A stretch of DNA of 42,545 bases. It comes from Gluconacetobacter dulcium (GTDB lineage: Bacteria; Pseudomonadota; Alphaproteobacteria; Acetobacterales; Acetobacteraceae). The notes below the pieces were generated by a model. The model ran no database searches. It worked only from the letters and a program-made list of their open reading frames with translations, and was not told where the DNA came from. This document shows, piece by piece, positions 24,169-33,066 of this stretch. How positions within the stretch are numbered: position 1 is the first letter of the stretch; each line of letters opens with the position of its first letter. The position numbers were made by a program, and so were the translations under genes. The stretch lies in contig NZ_JABEQN010000033.1 of the NCBI RefSeq assembly GCF_014174165.1, positions 1 to 42,545 on the forward strand, read 5' to 3'.

Positions 24169-25113
24169 ATGACGGGCATGCGTGGCGTCGCTGGATTCGT
24201 TCTCTTTGTCTGCCTTCTTTCATGTGTGCGGATGCCCGTCGCTCTGGCGACGGATTGGGCGGCGCGGATGGTCGAACATGATGTCGCGCCGCAGGATACG
24301 GACCCGGCCATCCGGAAAACCGATGCCAATAATGTGGCGGCCTATCTGCCCGATACGGGGGAGAGCGGTCGGCTTCTGGTCTTTTTCGGGGGCGCGCCGT
24401 CTCTGCGCCGCTCTCCGACCATTCCGTTTCTGGCCGATGCGCTGACGCGGCATTATCGGGTGCTGATGGTCGATTACACGTATAATCCGCCCGGTGTGCA
24501 ACTCTGCTCCAGCGGGCGGGACCCTTGCTTCGAACAATACCGCTACGCGAAGATTTTCGGCGGGGCGCCGATGCCGGGTCTGAGCATCGCGCCCTCGGAA
24601 GGGCTGGTGTCCCGGACGGCGGCCATGCTGCGCTATCTCGCGCGTGAATGGCCGGCGGAACATTGGGATCGCTACCTCGAAAACGGGCAGCCGCGCTGGG
24701 GCGACATGACCGTGAGCGGATTTTCGCAGGGGGCCGGGCTGGCGGCGTTTCTGGCCACGCGGATTCCGGTCGGGCGTGTCGTTCTGCTGTCCAGCCCCTG
24801 GGATCATTACCAGCAGACGGGGAGCCTTGCTGCGTGGCTGTCCGGCCCGTCCGCCACGCCGGGCGTGCGCTGGTGGGGCATGTATTCGGCGCATGAGGCG
24901 CAGGCACCGTGGATGGCAAAGACCTATGCGGCCCTGGGTCTGGCACCCGACCATATCCGCATCGTGACGGATGCCGCGCAATGTGCGCCGCGACCCGGCG
25001 TGTTCATGCCCAACCATTGGGCGGTCGCGGAACTGGGATGTACCCCGCGCGACGAGGCGGGGCGTTTCCTGGAACAGCCTTTATGGGATGCGGTTCTCGG
25101 CTCCGGTGGCTGA
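24169..25113 (+). CDS. Secreted alpha/beta-hydrolase-fold protein
   Basis: A 314-residue protein with a signal peptide (GVAGFVLFVCLLSCVRMPVALA, shown here in outline) and a mature serine-hydrolase fold. The nucleophile elbow is SGFSQGAG near residue 186, preceded by LLVFFGGAP (oxyanion region). Likely acid and base residues lie in the last 80 residues (IVTDAAQC, then MPNHWAV). Four or more Cys suggest disulfides in the periplasm. Some uncharacterised bacterial lipase/esterase-like families look similar; substrate unknown. The start is ATG at 24169, with ATG at 24178 as an alternative. It is divergent from the LPS operon. Confidence 0.72.
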   Translation: MTGMRGVAGFVLFVCLLSCVRMPVALATDWAARMVEHDVAPQDTDPAIRKTDANNVAAYLPDTGESGRLLVFFGGAPSLRRSPTIPFLADALTRHYRVLMVDYTYNPPGVQLCSSGRDPCFEQYRYAKIFGGAPMPGLSIAPSEGLVSRTAAMLRYLAREWPAEHWDRYLENGQPRWGDMTVSGFSQGAGLAAFLATRIPVGRVVLLSSPWDHYQQTGSLAAWLSGPSATPGVRWWGMYSAHEAQAPWMAKTYAALGLAPDHIRIVTDAAQCAPRPGVFMPNHWAVAELGCTPRDEAGRFLEQPLWDAVLGSGG

Positions 25114-25131
25114 TGAGGGCTGGCCGGGCGG

Positions 25132-25620
25132 TTAGAGAACGCGCCGCATGGTGAAGCCTTCGGCGCGTTCGCCACGGACCGACGGCTGATAGGCGATACG
25201 GAATCTTGTGTGAGCACGAGCCCAGATTTCCGGATCGCTGCCGGCGGGCAGGGCGACCGTGGAGACGCCGCAGCGCAGGAGAAATTCGTACTGGTCGGGC
25301 AGGGGCTTGCCGGTGGCGCGGATTTCGCCGGTGAAATGCAGGTGCTCGCGCAGGGCGCGGGCCTGGCTGAAGGCGCGGCCGTCGCGGAAGATCGGGAAGG
25401 TGACCGCCACCAGCGACAGGCGGGGCAGGGCGGTGCGCAGCGTGTCGATTTCCGTGTCCGGCGCGAGGGCTACGCCCAGTTTTTCGCCGGGCGCGCGGGC
25501 CAGCCCTTCCTCAAGCCGGGACAGCGGCACGATGACCGGGCCGGTGGCGGGGAGGGGGGAGTCCGCGTCCAGCGTCGTCCAGGTGTCGGGGACGAGCTGT
25601 CCGTCTTCAAGCAGTGGCAT
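25132..25620 (-). CDS. DUF934 protein, sulfite reductase-associated
   Basis: A 162-residue soluble protein of the DUF934 family, which in alpha- and betaproteobacteria sits next to cysI-type sulfite reductases. Family-like features are PLSRLEEGLA, LVAVTFPIFRDGRAFSQARALRE (shown in part as FPIFRDGRAFSQAR), FTGEIRATGKPLPDQ and a C-terminal IAYQPS. The start ATG at 25620 overlaps the cysI stop by 14 bp, so the genes are co-translated. Function is unknown; context implies a role in sulfite reduction. Confidence 0.85.
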   Translation of the reverse strand: MPLLEDGQLVPDTWTTLDADSPLPATGPVIVPLSRLEEGLARAPGEKLGVALAPDTEIDTLRTALPRLSLVAVTFPIFRDGRAFSQARALREHLHFTGEIRATGKPLPDQYEFLLRCGVSTVALPAGSDPEIWARAHTRFRIAYQPSVRGERAEGFTMRRVL

Positions 25621-27301
25621 AGACGGCATCCTTGAACAGGGCGGCGCCCAGGCGCCGGTAGGTATCGAGGAAGCGTTCGCCCCCCGTGCGGTGGACCAGA
25701 TAGGCATCGACGAGGCGCGCGATGGCGTCCACCGTCGCGTCCTCGGGCAGGGCCGGGCCGAGGATCTGGCCAACCGAGGCGTCGCTGCCCGGCGAGCCGC
25801 CCAGCGTGAGCTGGAAGAATTCCTCGCCCTTCTTGTCCACGCCCAGAATGCCGATATGGCCGGCATGGTGATGGCCGCAGGCATTGATGCAGCCGGAAAT
25901 CTTGATTTCGATCGGGCCGATCGTCTCCTGGAGTTCGGGGCTGGCGAAGCGGGCGCCGAGTTTCTGGGCGATCGGAATCGAGCGCGCATTGGCCAGCGCG
26001 CAGTAATCGAGGCCGGGGCAGGCGATGATGTCGCCGATCAGCCCGATATTGGCCGAGGCGAGGTCTGCCGCGCGCAGGGCCTGCCACAGCGCATGCAACT
26101 CGTCCTGCCGCACATGGCCCAGCACGAGATTCTGCATGTGCGTGACGCGGATTTCGCCGAAGGCGTAGCGGTCGGCGAGGTCGGCCACCGTATCCATCTG
26201 CGCCGAGGTGGCGTCGCCGGGGATGCCGCCGGCGGGCTTGAGCGAGATGACGGCGGAGATGTAGCCCGGCGCGCGGTGCGGATGCGTGTTGGTGCGCACC
26301 CAGCGGTCGAAGGCCGGGTCGGCGCGGCGGGCGCGGTCGAGCCGGGCGGCCGCGTCGTCTGGCGCGTTCAGGTCCGGCGTGCCGAAGCGGGCGCGGATGG
26401 CGGCGACCGTCTCGGGCGGCAGGCGGTAGCGGGCGCGGTTCATGGACGCGAACTCGGCATCGACCTTCTGACGGTAGCCTTCGGTGCCCAGCGCCTGGAC
26501 CAGGATCTTGATCCGCGCCTTGTAGATATTGTCGCGGCGACCGTACTCGTTATAGACGCGGACCATGGCTTCCAGATAGGCCAGCAGGTCTTCTTCCGGC
26601 AGGTCGTCGCGCAGGTGCACGCCCACGATGGGCGTGCGGCCCATGCCGCCGCCTACGAAGACGTCGAACTGCGTGCCGCCGTCGGGGGCTGGCTTGGCCA
26701 CCAGCCCGATATCGTGGAAGCGGGCGGCCACGCGGTCGTTGGGGCTGCCGCTGATCGCGATCTTGAACTTGCGCGGCAGGAAGGTGAATTCCGGATGCAG
26801 CGTGGACCATTGCCGCAGGATTTCGGCATGGACGCGCGGATCGACCAGTTCGTCCTGTGCCGCGCCGGCGAACTGGTCGCAGGTGACGTTGCGGATGCAG
26901 TTGCCGCTGGTCTGGATGGCGTGCATGTCCACCGCCGCCAGCCGGGCCAGGATGTCGGGCGTGTCTTCCAGCCTGATCCAGTTGAACTGGAGGTTCTGGC
27001 GGGTGGTGAAATGGCCGTAATCGCGGTCGTAGGTGCGGGCGATATGGGCCAGTTCGCGCATCTGCCGGGAATCGAGCACGCCGTAGGGGACGGCGATGCG
27101 CAGCATGTAGGCGTGCAGTTGCAGATACAGGCCGTTCATCAGGCGCAGGGGCTTGAACTCGTCCTCGGACAAGGTGCCGGCGATGCGGCGGGCGACCTGA
27201 TCGCGGAACTGCTCTACCCGGTCGGCCAGGAAGGCGCGGTCGACCTGATCGTAGCCGTAATGCCCGACGGGCAGCGCGGGTGCTGGGATGGTGTCAGGCA
27301 T
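25607..27301 (-). CDS. cysI: Nitrite/sulfite reductase hemoprotein (assimilatory sulfite reductase)
   Basis: A 564-residue siroheme/[4Fe-4S] enzyme that reduces sulfite to sulfide. The cluster/siroheme ligands are Cys428 and Cys434 (CPGLDYC) and Cys471 and Cys475 (SGCINACGHHH). The N-terminal TTRQNLQFNW and GNCIRNVTCD segments are typical. No CysJ flavoprotein gene is in the window, so the electron donor may be ferredoxin or another protein. It overlaps DUF2849 by 8 bp upstream and DUF934 by 14 bp downstream. The cys neighbourhood favours sulfite over nitrite as substrate. Confidence 0.9.
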   Translation of the reverse strand: MPDTIPAPALPVGHYGYDQVDRAFLADRVEQFRDQVARRIAGTLSEDEFKPLRLMNGLYLQLHAYMLRIAVPYGVLDSRQMRELAHIARTYDRDYGHFTTRQNLQFNWIRLEDTPDILARLAAVDMHAIQTSGNCIRNVTCDQFAGAAQDELVDPRVHAEILRQWSTLHPEFTFLPRKFKIAISGSPNDRVAARFHDIGLVAKPAPDGGTQFDVFVGGGMGRTPIVGVHLRDDLPEEDLLAYLEAMVRVYNEYGRRDNIYKARIKILVQALGTEGYRQKVDAEFASMNRARYRLPPETVAAIRARFGTPDLNAPDDAAARLDRARRADPAFDRWVRTNTHPHRAPGYISAVISLKPAGGIPGDATSAQMDTVADLADRYAFGEIRVTHMQNLVLGHVRQDELHALWQALRAADLASANIGLIGDIIACPGLDYCALANARSIPIAQKLGARFASPELQETIGPIEIKISGCINACGHHHAGHIGILGVDKKGEEFFQLTLGGSPGSDASVGQILGPALPEDATVDAIARLVDAYLVHRTGGERFLDTYRRLGAALFKDAVYATA

Positions 27302-27632
27302 GGGCTTCGAGCTCGGCTGCGGGCGTGAAATCGGGATGGACGGTGGGGCCGAAGGCGCGGATGCGCTCGCGCACCGTGACGGGGGTCGGCGTGGCTTCGT
27401 CGGATTCGATCTGCACGCCGTAGACGCCGACCAGGCCGTCGGCCTGCTGGCGGGCGGCGGCCTGGGCGATGGCGGCCTCGATCTCCGCGTTCGGGATGAT
27501 CCGCGCGTCCTTGATCATGGGGGACCAGTCGCCTTCGGCCACCTGCCAGACGATGCGCCCGTCCAGCAGCCGGTTGGCGGTGATCACGCTCGAACCGCCG
27601 GCCTCGCGGCGGTTGTTCCTGACATCGCTCAC
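27294..27632 (-). CDS. DUF2849 protein, sulfite reductase-associated
   Basis: A 112-residue soluble protein of DUF2849, usually encoded just before cysI in alphaproteobacteria. The core VITANRLLDGRIVWQVAEG is recognisable at about residues 16-34. Start is GTG at 27632 with AGAGG 9 bp upstream. It opens the DUF2849-cysI-DUF934 operon and overlaps cysI by 8 bp. Function is not known. Confidence 0.82.
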   Translation of the reverse strand: MSDVRNNRREAGGSSVITANRLLDGRIVWQVAEGDWSPMIKDARIIPNAEIEAAIAQAAARQQADGLVGVYGVQIESDEATPTPVTVRERIRAFGPTVHPDFTPAAELEAHA

Positions 27633-27728
27633 TGGTCCGTACCTCTTATGTCCGATCCGGCCGATGCCGACAGGATGTCGCCCCGTTCTACAGAGGCATT
27701 AGGGGTTTCATGCGCGCAATACAAGAGG

Positions 27729-27753
27729 AATGCACGATTGTTAATCGTGCATT
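27729..27753. promoter_or_regulatory. Palindromic operator candidate upstream of the cysI operon
   Basis: AATGCACGATT-GTT-AATCGTGCATT is a perfect 11-bp inverted repeat, 97 bp upstream of the DUF2849 GTG. A candidate promoter (TTGTAT-N17-TAATGC on the minus strand) follows directly, which places the site just upstream of the -35. The same palindrome recurs before cysH at 31244-31268. Confidence 0.65.
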
Positions 27754-27784
27754 GCGCTCTGTCTATCTGCCTCGGCCCGTCCGC

Positions 27785-29662
27785 TCAGGAGCGGCGGCGG
27801 GTGGCTTCGGCCAGTGTGACGCTATCGGCCACATAGCCGGCCAGACGGTCCGCGACGTCGCCCACGCTGCCGGCACCGGTGGCCAGATGCAGGTCCGGTG
27901 TGGCCGGAACGTCGTAGGGCGCGTCGATGCCGGTGAAGCCGCTGATCCGCCCGGCGCGGGCGGCCTGATAGAGGCCCTTGGGGTCGCGGGCCTCGCAGGT
28001 GGCCTGATCGGCATCCACGAAGATTTCGTGGAAGCCTTCGCCCACCACCTGACGGGCCAGTTCGCGGTCGGCGGCACGCGGCGAGATGAGCGCCACCAGC
28101 ACCACCTGACCGGTTTCGGCCAGGATGCGGGCGACGGCGGCGGCGCGGCGCACGTTCTCGGTGCGGTCGGCCTCCGAGAAGCCCAGATCGGCGCACAGGC
28201 CGGCGCGCAGCGTGTCGCCATCCAGCACCGAAACGTCGATCTTTTGCGCGAACAGGCGGGATTCCGCCGCGCGGGCGATGGTGCTTTTGCCGGCGCCGGG
28301 CAGGCCGGTCATCCAGAATACGCCGCCGCGATGGCCGCGCGCCTGTGCGCGGTCCCACAGCGAGACGGTGCTGTCGGTGGGGTGGATGGCCTTGGTGCCG
28401 CTGGCGATTTCGGCCGGGCCGATCAGCGGCGCGCCGCCGACGATGCGCTGGTGACGATCGACCAGCACGCCGCGCCCGTCGGTGGTGCCGGGGGTGAAGG
28501 CATCGAACAGGATGCTCTCCGACGCCGCCAGCGTGATCTCGGCGAAGCCCTCGGGCGGGACGTGATCGGATGCGTGTTCGGTCAGGTCGTCCAGCCGCAC
28601 CACGGAATCAATCGAGGCGACGGTAACCTGATGTTCGGCGGTGGCCAGGCGCAGGCGGAAGCTCTCGCCCACGCGCAGCGGCTCCTGCCGCAGCCAGAAC
28701 AGGCGCGAGCGGATGCGCGCGGTGCGGATCGGCGCTTCGTCCGGCCGGTGCAGCAGGTCGCCGCGATCGGGGATGACATCCGGCTCCAGCGTGATGGCGA
28801 CCGACTGGCCGGCGACGGCGGAAATCTGCGGGGCGGTGTGCCAGCTTTCGATGGAGGCGACGCGGGCGGTGGTGCCGTGGGTGCCGATGACCAGCGTGTC
28901 GCCGACCGAAACACGGCCGCGCTCGATGCGGCCGGCGACCACGCGCTTGCTGTCGAAGCGGTAGACATCCTGCACCGGCAGGCGCAGCGGCAGGTCCGCG
29001 CGGCCGGCGGGGGACGGGACCAGGGCCAGGGCCTCGGTCAGGGTCGGGCCCTTGTACCAGTCCATCCGCGGGGAGCGGGAGGCGATGTTGTCGCCCTCGC
29101 GCGCCGAGGCGGGGATGAACAGGCTGGGTTCGATGTCGAGCTGTTTCAGCAGGGCGGCGACCGCCTGTTCCGAAGCGGCGATCTTGTGCTCGTCGTACTC
29201 CAGCAGGTCCACCTTGTTCATCAGCACGACGACGTGGCGGATGCCGATCAGGCGCAGCAGCATGGCGTGGCGGCGGGTCTGTTCCTGCGCGCCCTCGGCG
29301 GCGTCGATCACCAGTACGGCGGCCTCGGCATCGGCGGCGCCGGTGATCATGTTGCGCAGGAACTGGCGGTGGCCGGGGGCGTCCACGATCACGAACTGCC
29401 GGTTGCCCAGCAGGAACGGGATGCGGGTGGAATCGACGGTCACGCCCTGGTCGCGCTCGATCTGAAGGCTGTCGAGCAGGAAGCTCCACTCCACCTTCAG
29501 GCCGCGCTTGCGGCTGGATTCGATGATCTGCGCCACCCGGCCCTCGGGCAGATTGTCGGTGTCATGCAGCAGGCGGCCGATCAGGGTGGATTTGCCGTGA
29601 TCGACATGGCCGACGATGACGATGGGGGTGGCCGCGTCCTGGCGAAGGATATCGTTGCTCAT
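27785..29662 (-). CDS. cysNC: Bifunctional sulfate adenylyltransferase GTPase subunit / APS kinase CysNC
   Basis: A 625-residue fusion. Residues 1-430 are the CysN GTPase that drives ATP sulfurylase; residues about 440-625 are CysC APS kinase ([10 protein letters not shown], then [12 protein letters not shown], and [12 protein letters not shown]). The GTPase part is unusual: G1 is GHVDHGKST rather than the common CysN GSVDDGKST, and the G3 region is [15 protein letters not shown] (G4) is present. I chose ATG at 29662; a GTG at 29692 overlapping the cysD end is possible. It is the third gene of cysH-cysD-cysNC. Confidence 0.9.
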   Translation of the reverse strand: MSNDILRQDAATPIVIVGHVDHGKSTLIGRLLHDTDNLPEGRVAQIIESSRKRGLKVEWSFLLDSLQIERDQGVTVDSTRIPFLLGNRQFVIVDAPGHRQFLRNMITGAADAEAAVLVIDAAEGAQEQTRRHAMLLRLIGIRHVVVLMNKVDLLEYDEHKIAASEQAVAALLKQLDIEPSLFIPASAREGDNIASRSPRMDWYKGPTLTEALALVPSPAGRADLPLRLPVQDVYRFDSKRVVAGRIERGRVSVGDTLVIGTHGTTARVASIESWHTAPQISAVAGQSVAITLEPDVIPDRGDLLHRPDEAPIRTARIRSRLFWLRQEPLRVGESFRLRLATAEHQVTVASIDSVVRLDDLTEHASDHVPPEGFAEITLAASESILFDAFTPGTTDGRGVLVDRHQRIVGGAPLIGPAEIASGTKAIHPTDSTVSLWDRAQARGHRGGVFWMTGLPGAGKSTIARAAESRLFAQKIDVSVLDGDTLRAGLCADLGFSEADRTENVRRAAAVARILAETGQVVLVALISPRAADRELARQVVGEGFHEIFVDADQATCEARDPKGLYQAARAGRISGFTGIDAPYDVPATPDLHLATGAGSVGDVADRLAGYVADSVTLAEATRRRS

Positions 29663-29688
29663 GATGTGTCTCGATCCGTCCGCTGGGT

Positions 29689-30483
29689 TCACAGATAGCC
29701 GGCGACGCGCAGCCGCTCGAACGCATCTTCCGATTCATGGTCCATGGCGCGGCCCGCGCGCTCGGAGGTGCGGGTGGTCTGCAACTCCGCGATCACTTCG
29801 GCCACCGTCGCAGCCTCGCTCTCGATCGGGCTGGTGATGTCCTGATCGCCCAGCGAGCGGTACCGCTTGCCGTTTTTGGAGAAATACAGGTCGACCAGCG
29901 GGATGCCCTCGCGCTCGATATAGCGCCAGATGTCGATCTCGCGCCATGACAGCAGCGGGTGGACGCGGATATGCACGCCCTCTTCATGCGGGGTGGCGTA
30001 CTGGTCCCAGAATTCGGGGGGCTGGTTGCGGACATCCCATTTATGGCTCGATCCGCGCGGGCTGAACACGCGCTCCTTCGCGCGGGTGGCCTGCTCGTCG
30101 CGGCGGATGCCGGCGATGACGCCTTCCAGCTTGTATTTCTCGATCATCGCCGCCAGGCCGGCGGTCTTGCGCGCGGCGGAGCGGGCGGCCGGAGGGAGCG
30201 TCGGGTCGATCTCCTCGACCGGCGGGCAGTCGCCCAGCAGCAGTTCCAGCTCCCACTTTTTTACATATTCGTCGCGGAAGCGGTACATCTCGGGGAATTT
30301 CTTGCCGGTATCGACATGCATCACCGGGAACGGCACCCGGCCGAGGAACGCCTTGCGCGCCAGCCACAGCATGACGTTGGAATCCTTGCCCAGCGACCAC
30401 AGCATCGCCAATGGCTTCAGCTTCCGGTACGCCTCGCGCAGGATGTAAACGCTCTGGGCTTCGAGTTGGTCGAGATCGTCCAT
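29689..30483 (-). CDS. cysD: Sulfate adenylyltransferase subunit 2 CysD
   Basis: A 264-residue PP-loop ATP-pyrophosphatase that makes APS from sulfate and ATP, in complex with the CysN GTPase. The PP-motif is [17 protein letters not shown] (about residues 30-46), followed by [29 protein letters not shown] and the C-terminal [16 protein letters not shown] at 30483 has AAGG about 10 bp upstream. It lies between cysH (57-bp gap) and cysNC (26-bp gap). Confidence 0.94.
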   Translation of the reverse strand: MDDLDQLEAQSVYILREAYRKLKPLAMLWSLGKDSNVMLWLARKAFLGRVPFPVMHVDTGKKFPEMYRFRDEYVKKWELELLLGDCPPVEEIDPTLPPAARSAARKTAGLAAMIEKYKLEGVIAGIRRDEQATRAKERVFSPRGSSHKWDVRNQPPEFWDQYATPHEEGVHIRVHPLLSWREIDIWRYIEREGIPLVDLYFSKNGKRYRSLGDQDITSPIESEAATVAEVIAELQTTRTSERAGRAMDHESEDAFERLRVAGYL

Positions 30484-30539
30484 GGGGGCGCTACCTTGCA
30501 GGTTCGGCAAAAGGGGGTCGGGGTCGTCGCGGCGGGTGG

Positions 30540-31223
30540 TCAGACGTGGATGCCGCATTCGGTCTTGGCCAGTCCGGCCCAGCGGCCGGCGCGGGGGTCC
30601 GCGCCTTCGGCGACCGGTTGCGTGCAGGGCGCGCAGCCGATCGAGCGGTAGCCCAGGGCGGCCAGCGGGTGACGCGGCAGGGCGCGGCGGGTCATTTCCG
30701 CATCCAGTTCCGCCGCGTTCCAGCGTGCCAGGGGGTTGATCTTGAAACGGCCGTCCGCCTGCGGCTCGATGACCGGCAGGTGGGCGCGGGTGGCGGCCTG
30801 GCTGCGCTTGCGGCCGGTGATCCAGGCGTCGAAAGGGATGATCGCCTCGTCCAGCGGTTCGACCTTGCGCAGGGCGCAGCAGGCGTCCGGGTCGAACGCC
30901 CAGAGCTGGCCCTGCGGGTCGCGGGCCGCGATCTGGGCCGGGTCGGGGTGGATGTCGCGCACGCCGGTCAGGCCCAGATGCGCGATCAGCCGGTCGCGAT
31001 AGGCAAGCGTCTCGGGGAAATGCTGCCCGGTTTCCAGGAACAGCACCGGCACCGAAGGGTCGATCTCCGCCGCCATGGCCAGCAGGACGGCGGATTCGGT
31101 GCCGAAGGACGACACGAGGCCGATGCGCCCGCGCGGCATTGCCCCCAGCGCCGCGCGCAGGATCGCCGGCGCATTTTCGCCGGCGGCTTCTATGGCATGG
31201 ATGATCGACGGTTCAAGACCCAC
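30540..31223 (-). CDS. cysH: Adenylyl/phosphoadenylyl-sulfate reductase CysH
   Basis: A 227-residue thioredoxin-dependent reductase that gives sulfite. It has the CCx(80)CxxC arrangement (Cys115, Cys116, Cys197, Cys200) of the [4Fe-4S] APS reductase type, and the catalytic Cys223 in KTECGIH near the C-terminus. The nucleotide-binding VSSFGTES lies at 37-44. With an APS kinase domain also present downstream, the pathway may use APS, PAPS or both. Start is GTG at 31223; no in-frame ATG lies nearby. The candidate operator at 31244-31268 is just 20 bp upstream. Confidence 0.92.
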   Translation of the reverse strand: MGLEPSIIHAIEAAGENAPAILRAALGAMPRGRIGLVSSFGTESAVLLAMAAEIDPSVPVLFLETGQHFPETLAYRDRLIAHLGLTGVRDIHPDPAQIAARDPQGQLWAFDPDACCALRKVEPLDEAIIPFDAWITGRKRSQAATRAHLPVIEPQADGRFKINPLARWNAAELDAEMTRRALPRHPLAALGYRSIGCAPCTQPVAEGADPRAGRWAGLAKTECGIHV

Positions 31224-31243
31224 GGTGCAGACCCATATTCCTC

Positions 31244-31268
31244 AATGCACGAGGTGTAATCGTGCTTT
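31244..31268. promoter_or_regulatory. Palindromic operator candidate upstream of cysH
   Basis: AATGCACGA-N7-TCGTGCTTT has the same 9+7+9 layout as the site before the cysI operon and differs in one arm base. Both copies also share TAA just before the right arm. It is 20 bp from the cysH start, so it should overlap the promoter or transcription start, unlike the cysI copy. Confidence 0.65.
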
Positions 31269-31360
31269 GAGTGGCATCTAATCCTTCCTTGATCCATATT
31301 CAAGTGAAATATACGTCTGATGGTCGTGGTATTTGGGCATGGCACCAATGATGAGAGGGA

Positions 31361-32245
31361 TCAACGACTCATCAGCACGGGGATTTCGGCATTCTCCAGA
31401 ACGTGGCGTGTAACGCCGCCGAGAATCAACTGGCGCAGGCGGGAGTGGGAATAGGCGCCCATGGCCAGCATGTCGGCGCCGAAATCGTGGCAGGCGGCCA
31501 GCAGGCTGGCGCCCACCGTCTCGTCCGGGTCGCCGAATTCCACCAGGTCGGCGTGGATGCCGTGGATGGTCAGGTAGTCGGCGGCATCGCGGGCTTCGGG
31601 GCCGCGGCGCTGGTAGTCGCCGGAATAGAGGATGCGCACGGCCCCGGCCTCGGCCGCCCAGGGCAGGATATGGTGCAGGGCCGCCGTGGATTCCGACGTG
31701 CCGTTCCAGGCGATGCAGATCCGCCGGCCGGCGGTGGCGGGCACGCGGCGGGGGGCGATGACGACCGGGCGGCCGCTGTCGAACAGGATGGCGTGCAGGG
31801 TTTCGGACGACGAGATTTCCTCGCCCGAATCCGGGTGGGGGACCACGGTGACATCGGACAGGCGGGCGCGGTAGGTCACGACCTCATGCTCGCGGCCCGT
31901 CATGGTGACGAGGCTGGCCGAGGCGCTGCCGACGGGATTGCCGGAGAAGGGCGGGATCATGTCCGTGACCTTCACGCCGTGGGCGGCGGTGAAGCGGTCG
32001 AAGATCTCGCGCACCGCCAGGGCGCGGCGGGAGCCTTCGCGCTCGGCGGCGGACATCATGTCCTCGACCATCGCGCCCGACAGGCCCTCGCCGGCCAGGG
32101 GGGCGACATCGCGGCTGTCGGCGCGCACATGCAGCCCCGCGATGTGGCCGCCGAACTGCCGGGCGAAGAGCAGGGCGGTGGCCAGGGCGGCCTCGGCATT
32201 GGAGGTTCCGTTCAGAGGCAGCAGGACTTTCTGTATATTTTTCAA
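31361..32245 (-). CDS. Universal stress protein, tandem UspA domains
   Basis: A 294-residue protein with two Usp folds (about 1-145 and 150-294). The first starts with KVLLPLNGTSNAEAAL. The second has the ATP-binding signature GAYSHSRLRQLILGGVTRHVL at the C-terminus (shown in part as GAYSHSRLRQ and LGGVTRHVL). Two-domain Usps of this form are found in many proteobacteria as stress proteins of unclear mechanism. It follows pdxH on the same strand by 42 bp and precedes the cysH operator region. Confidence 0.85.
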   Translation of the reverse strand: MKNIQKVLLPLNGTSNAEAALATALLFARQFGGHIAGLHVRADSRDVAPLAGEGLSGAMVEDMMSAAEREGSRRALAVREIFDRFTAAHGVKVTDMIPPFSGNPVGSASASLVTMTGREHEVVTYRARLSDVTVVPHPDSGEEISSSETLHAILFDSGRPVVIAPRRVPATAGRRICIAWNGTSESTAALHHILPWAAEAGAVRILYSGDYQRRGPEARDAADYLTIHGIHADLVEFGDPDETVGASLLAACHDFGADMLAMGAYSHSRLRQLILGGVTRHVLENAEIPVLMSR

Positions 32246-32287
32246 TGTTATTCTCCAGAATGCCAGGAACGTGGACGGGGAAAGGGG

Positions 32288-32896
32288 TCAGGGGTAGAGG
32301 CGCGTGGTCTCCCATGCCGCATCCGGTGCCGGGCGGCGCCAGACCGCTCGGTCGTGCAGCCGGTGGGCGCGATTCTGCCAGAATTCGATCCGCTCTGGAA
32401 TCAGGCGGAAGCCGGACCAGTCGGCGGGACGGGGGATGGGCGCGCCTTCGGGGTAGCGGGCCTCTTCCTCGGCCAGCCGATGCTCGAACAGCGCGCGGTC
32501 GGCCAGGGGGCGGGACTGGTCGGAGGCGATGGCGCCCAGCCGCGACAGGCGCGAGCGGCTGGCGAAATAGGCATCGGCCTCCGCGTCCGTGACCGGTTCG
32601 ACCGGGCCTTCGATGCGGATCTGGCGCATCAGGCTCTTCCAGTGGAACAGCAGGGCGGCCTGCGGATTTTCGACCAGTTCGCCGGCCTTGCGGCTTTCGA
32701 GGTTGGTGTAGAAGACGAAGCCGCGCCGGTCGGCGCCCTTCAGCAGGATCATCCGCACCGACGGGCGGCCGTCGGGCGTGGCCGTGGCCAGGGCCATGGC
32801 ATTGGGATCGTTGGGTTCGGCGGCCTCGGCCGCGCGCATCCAGTGGGCGAAAAGGGCGAACGGGTCGGAGCCCAGGTCGATCAGCGGCGTGGTCAT
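32288..32896 (-). CDS. pdxH: Pyridoxine/pyridoxamine 5'-phosphate oxidase PdxH
   Basis: A 202-residue FMN enzyme that makes pyridoxal 5'-phosphate. Family motifs are RMILLKGADRRGFVFYTN (FMN/substrate site), KAGELVENPQAALLFHW, RQIRIEGPVE, and the C-terminal signature EFWQNRAHRLHDR. I chose ATG at 32896 (MTTPLIDL); an ATG at 32911 is in frame. It is divergent from fabI and followed by uspA. Confidence 0.92.
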   Translation of the reverse strand: MTTPLIDLGSDPFALFAHWMRAAEAAEPNDPNAMALATATPDGRPSVRMILLKGADRRGFVFYTNLESRKAGELVENPQAALLFHWKSLMRQIRIEGPVEPVTDAEADAYFASRSRLSRLGAIASDQSRPLADRALFEHRLAEEEARYPEGAPIPRPADWSGFRLIPERIEFWQNRAHRLHDRAVWRRPAPDAAWETTRLYP

Positions 32897-33066
32897 GACG
32901 GTCGGTCCCATTCTGGCCGGGCGGGAGGCGGAGACATGGCCGGCATGCCACGCATTCGGTGAAACCGGGGCTGCACGGCCGCTCGGACCTTGTCCGACGC
33001 GCGCGCTTGTGCAACCACGGCGCCAATCCGATCATGCCATATTCCATCCATTCCGAGGATTCTATC

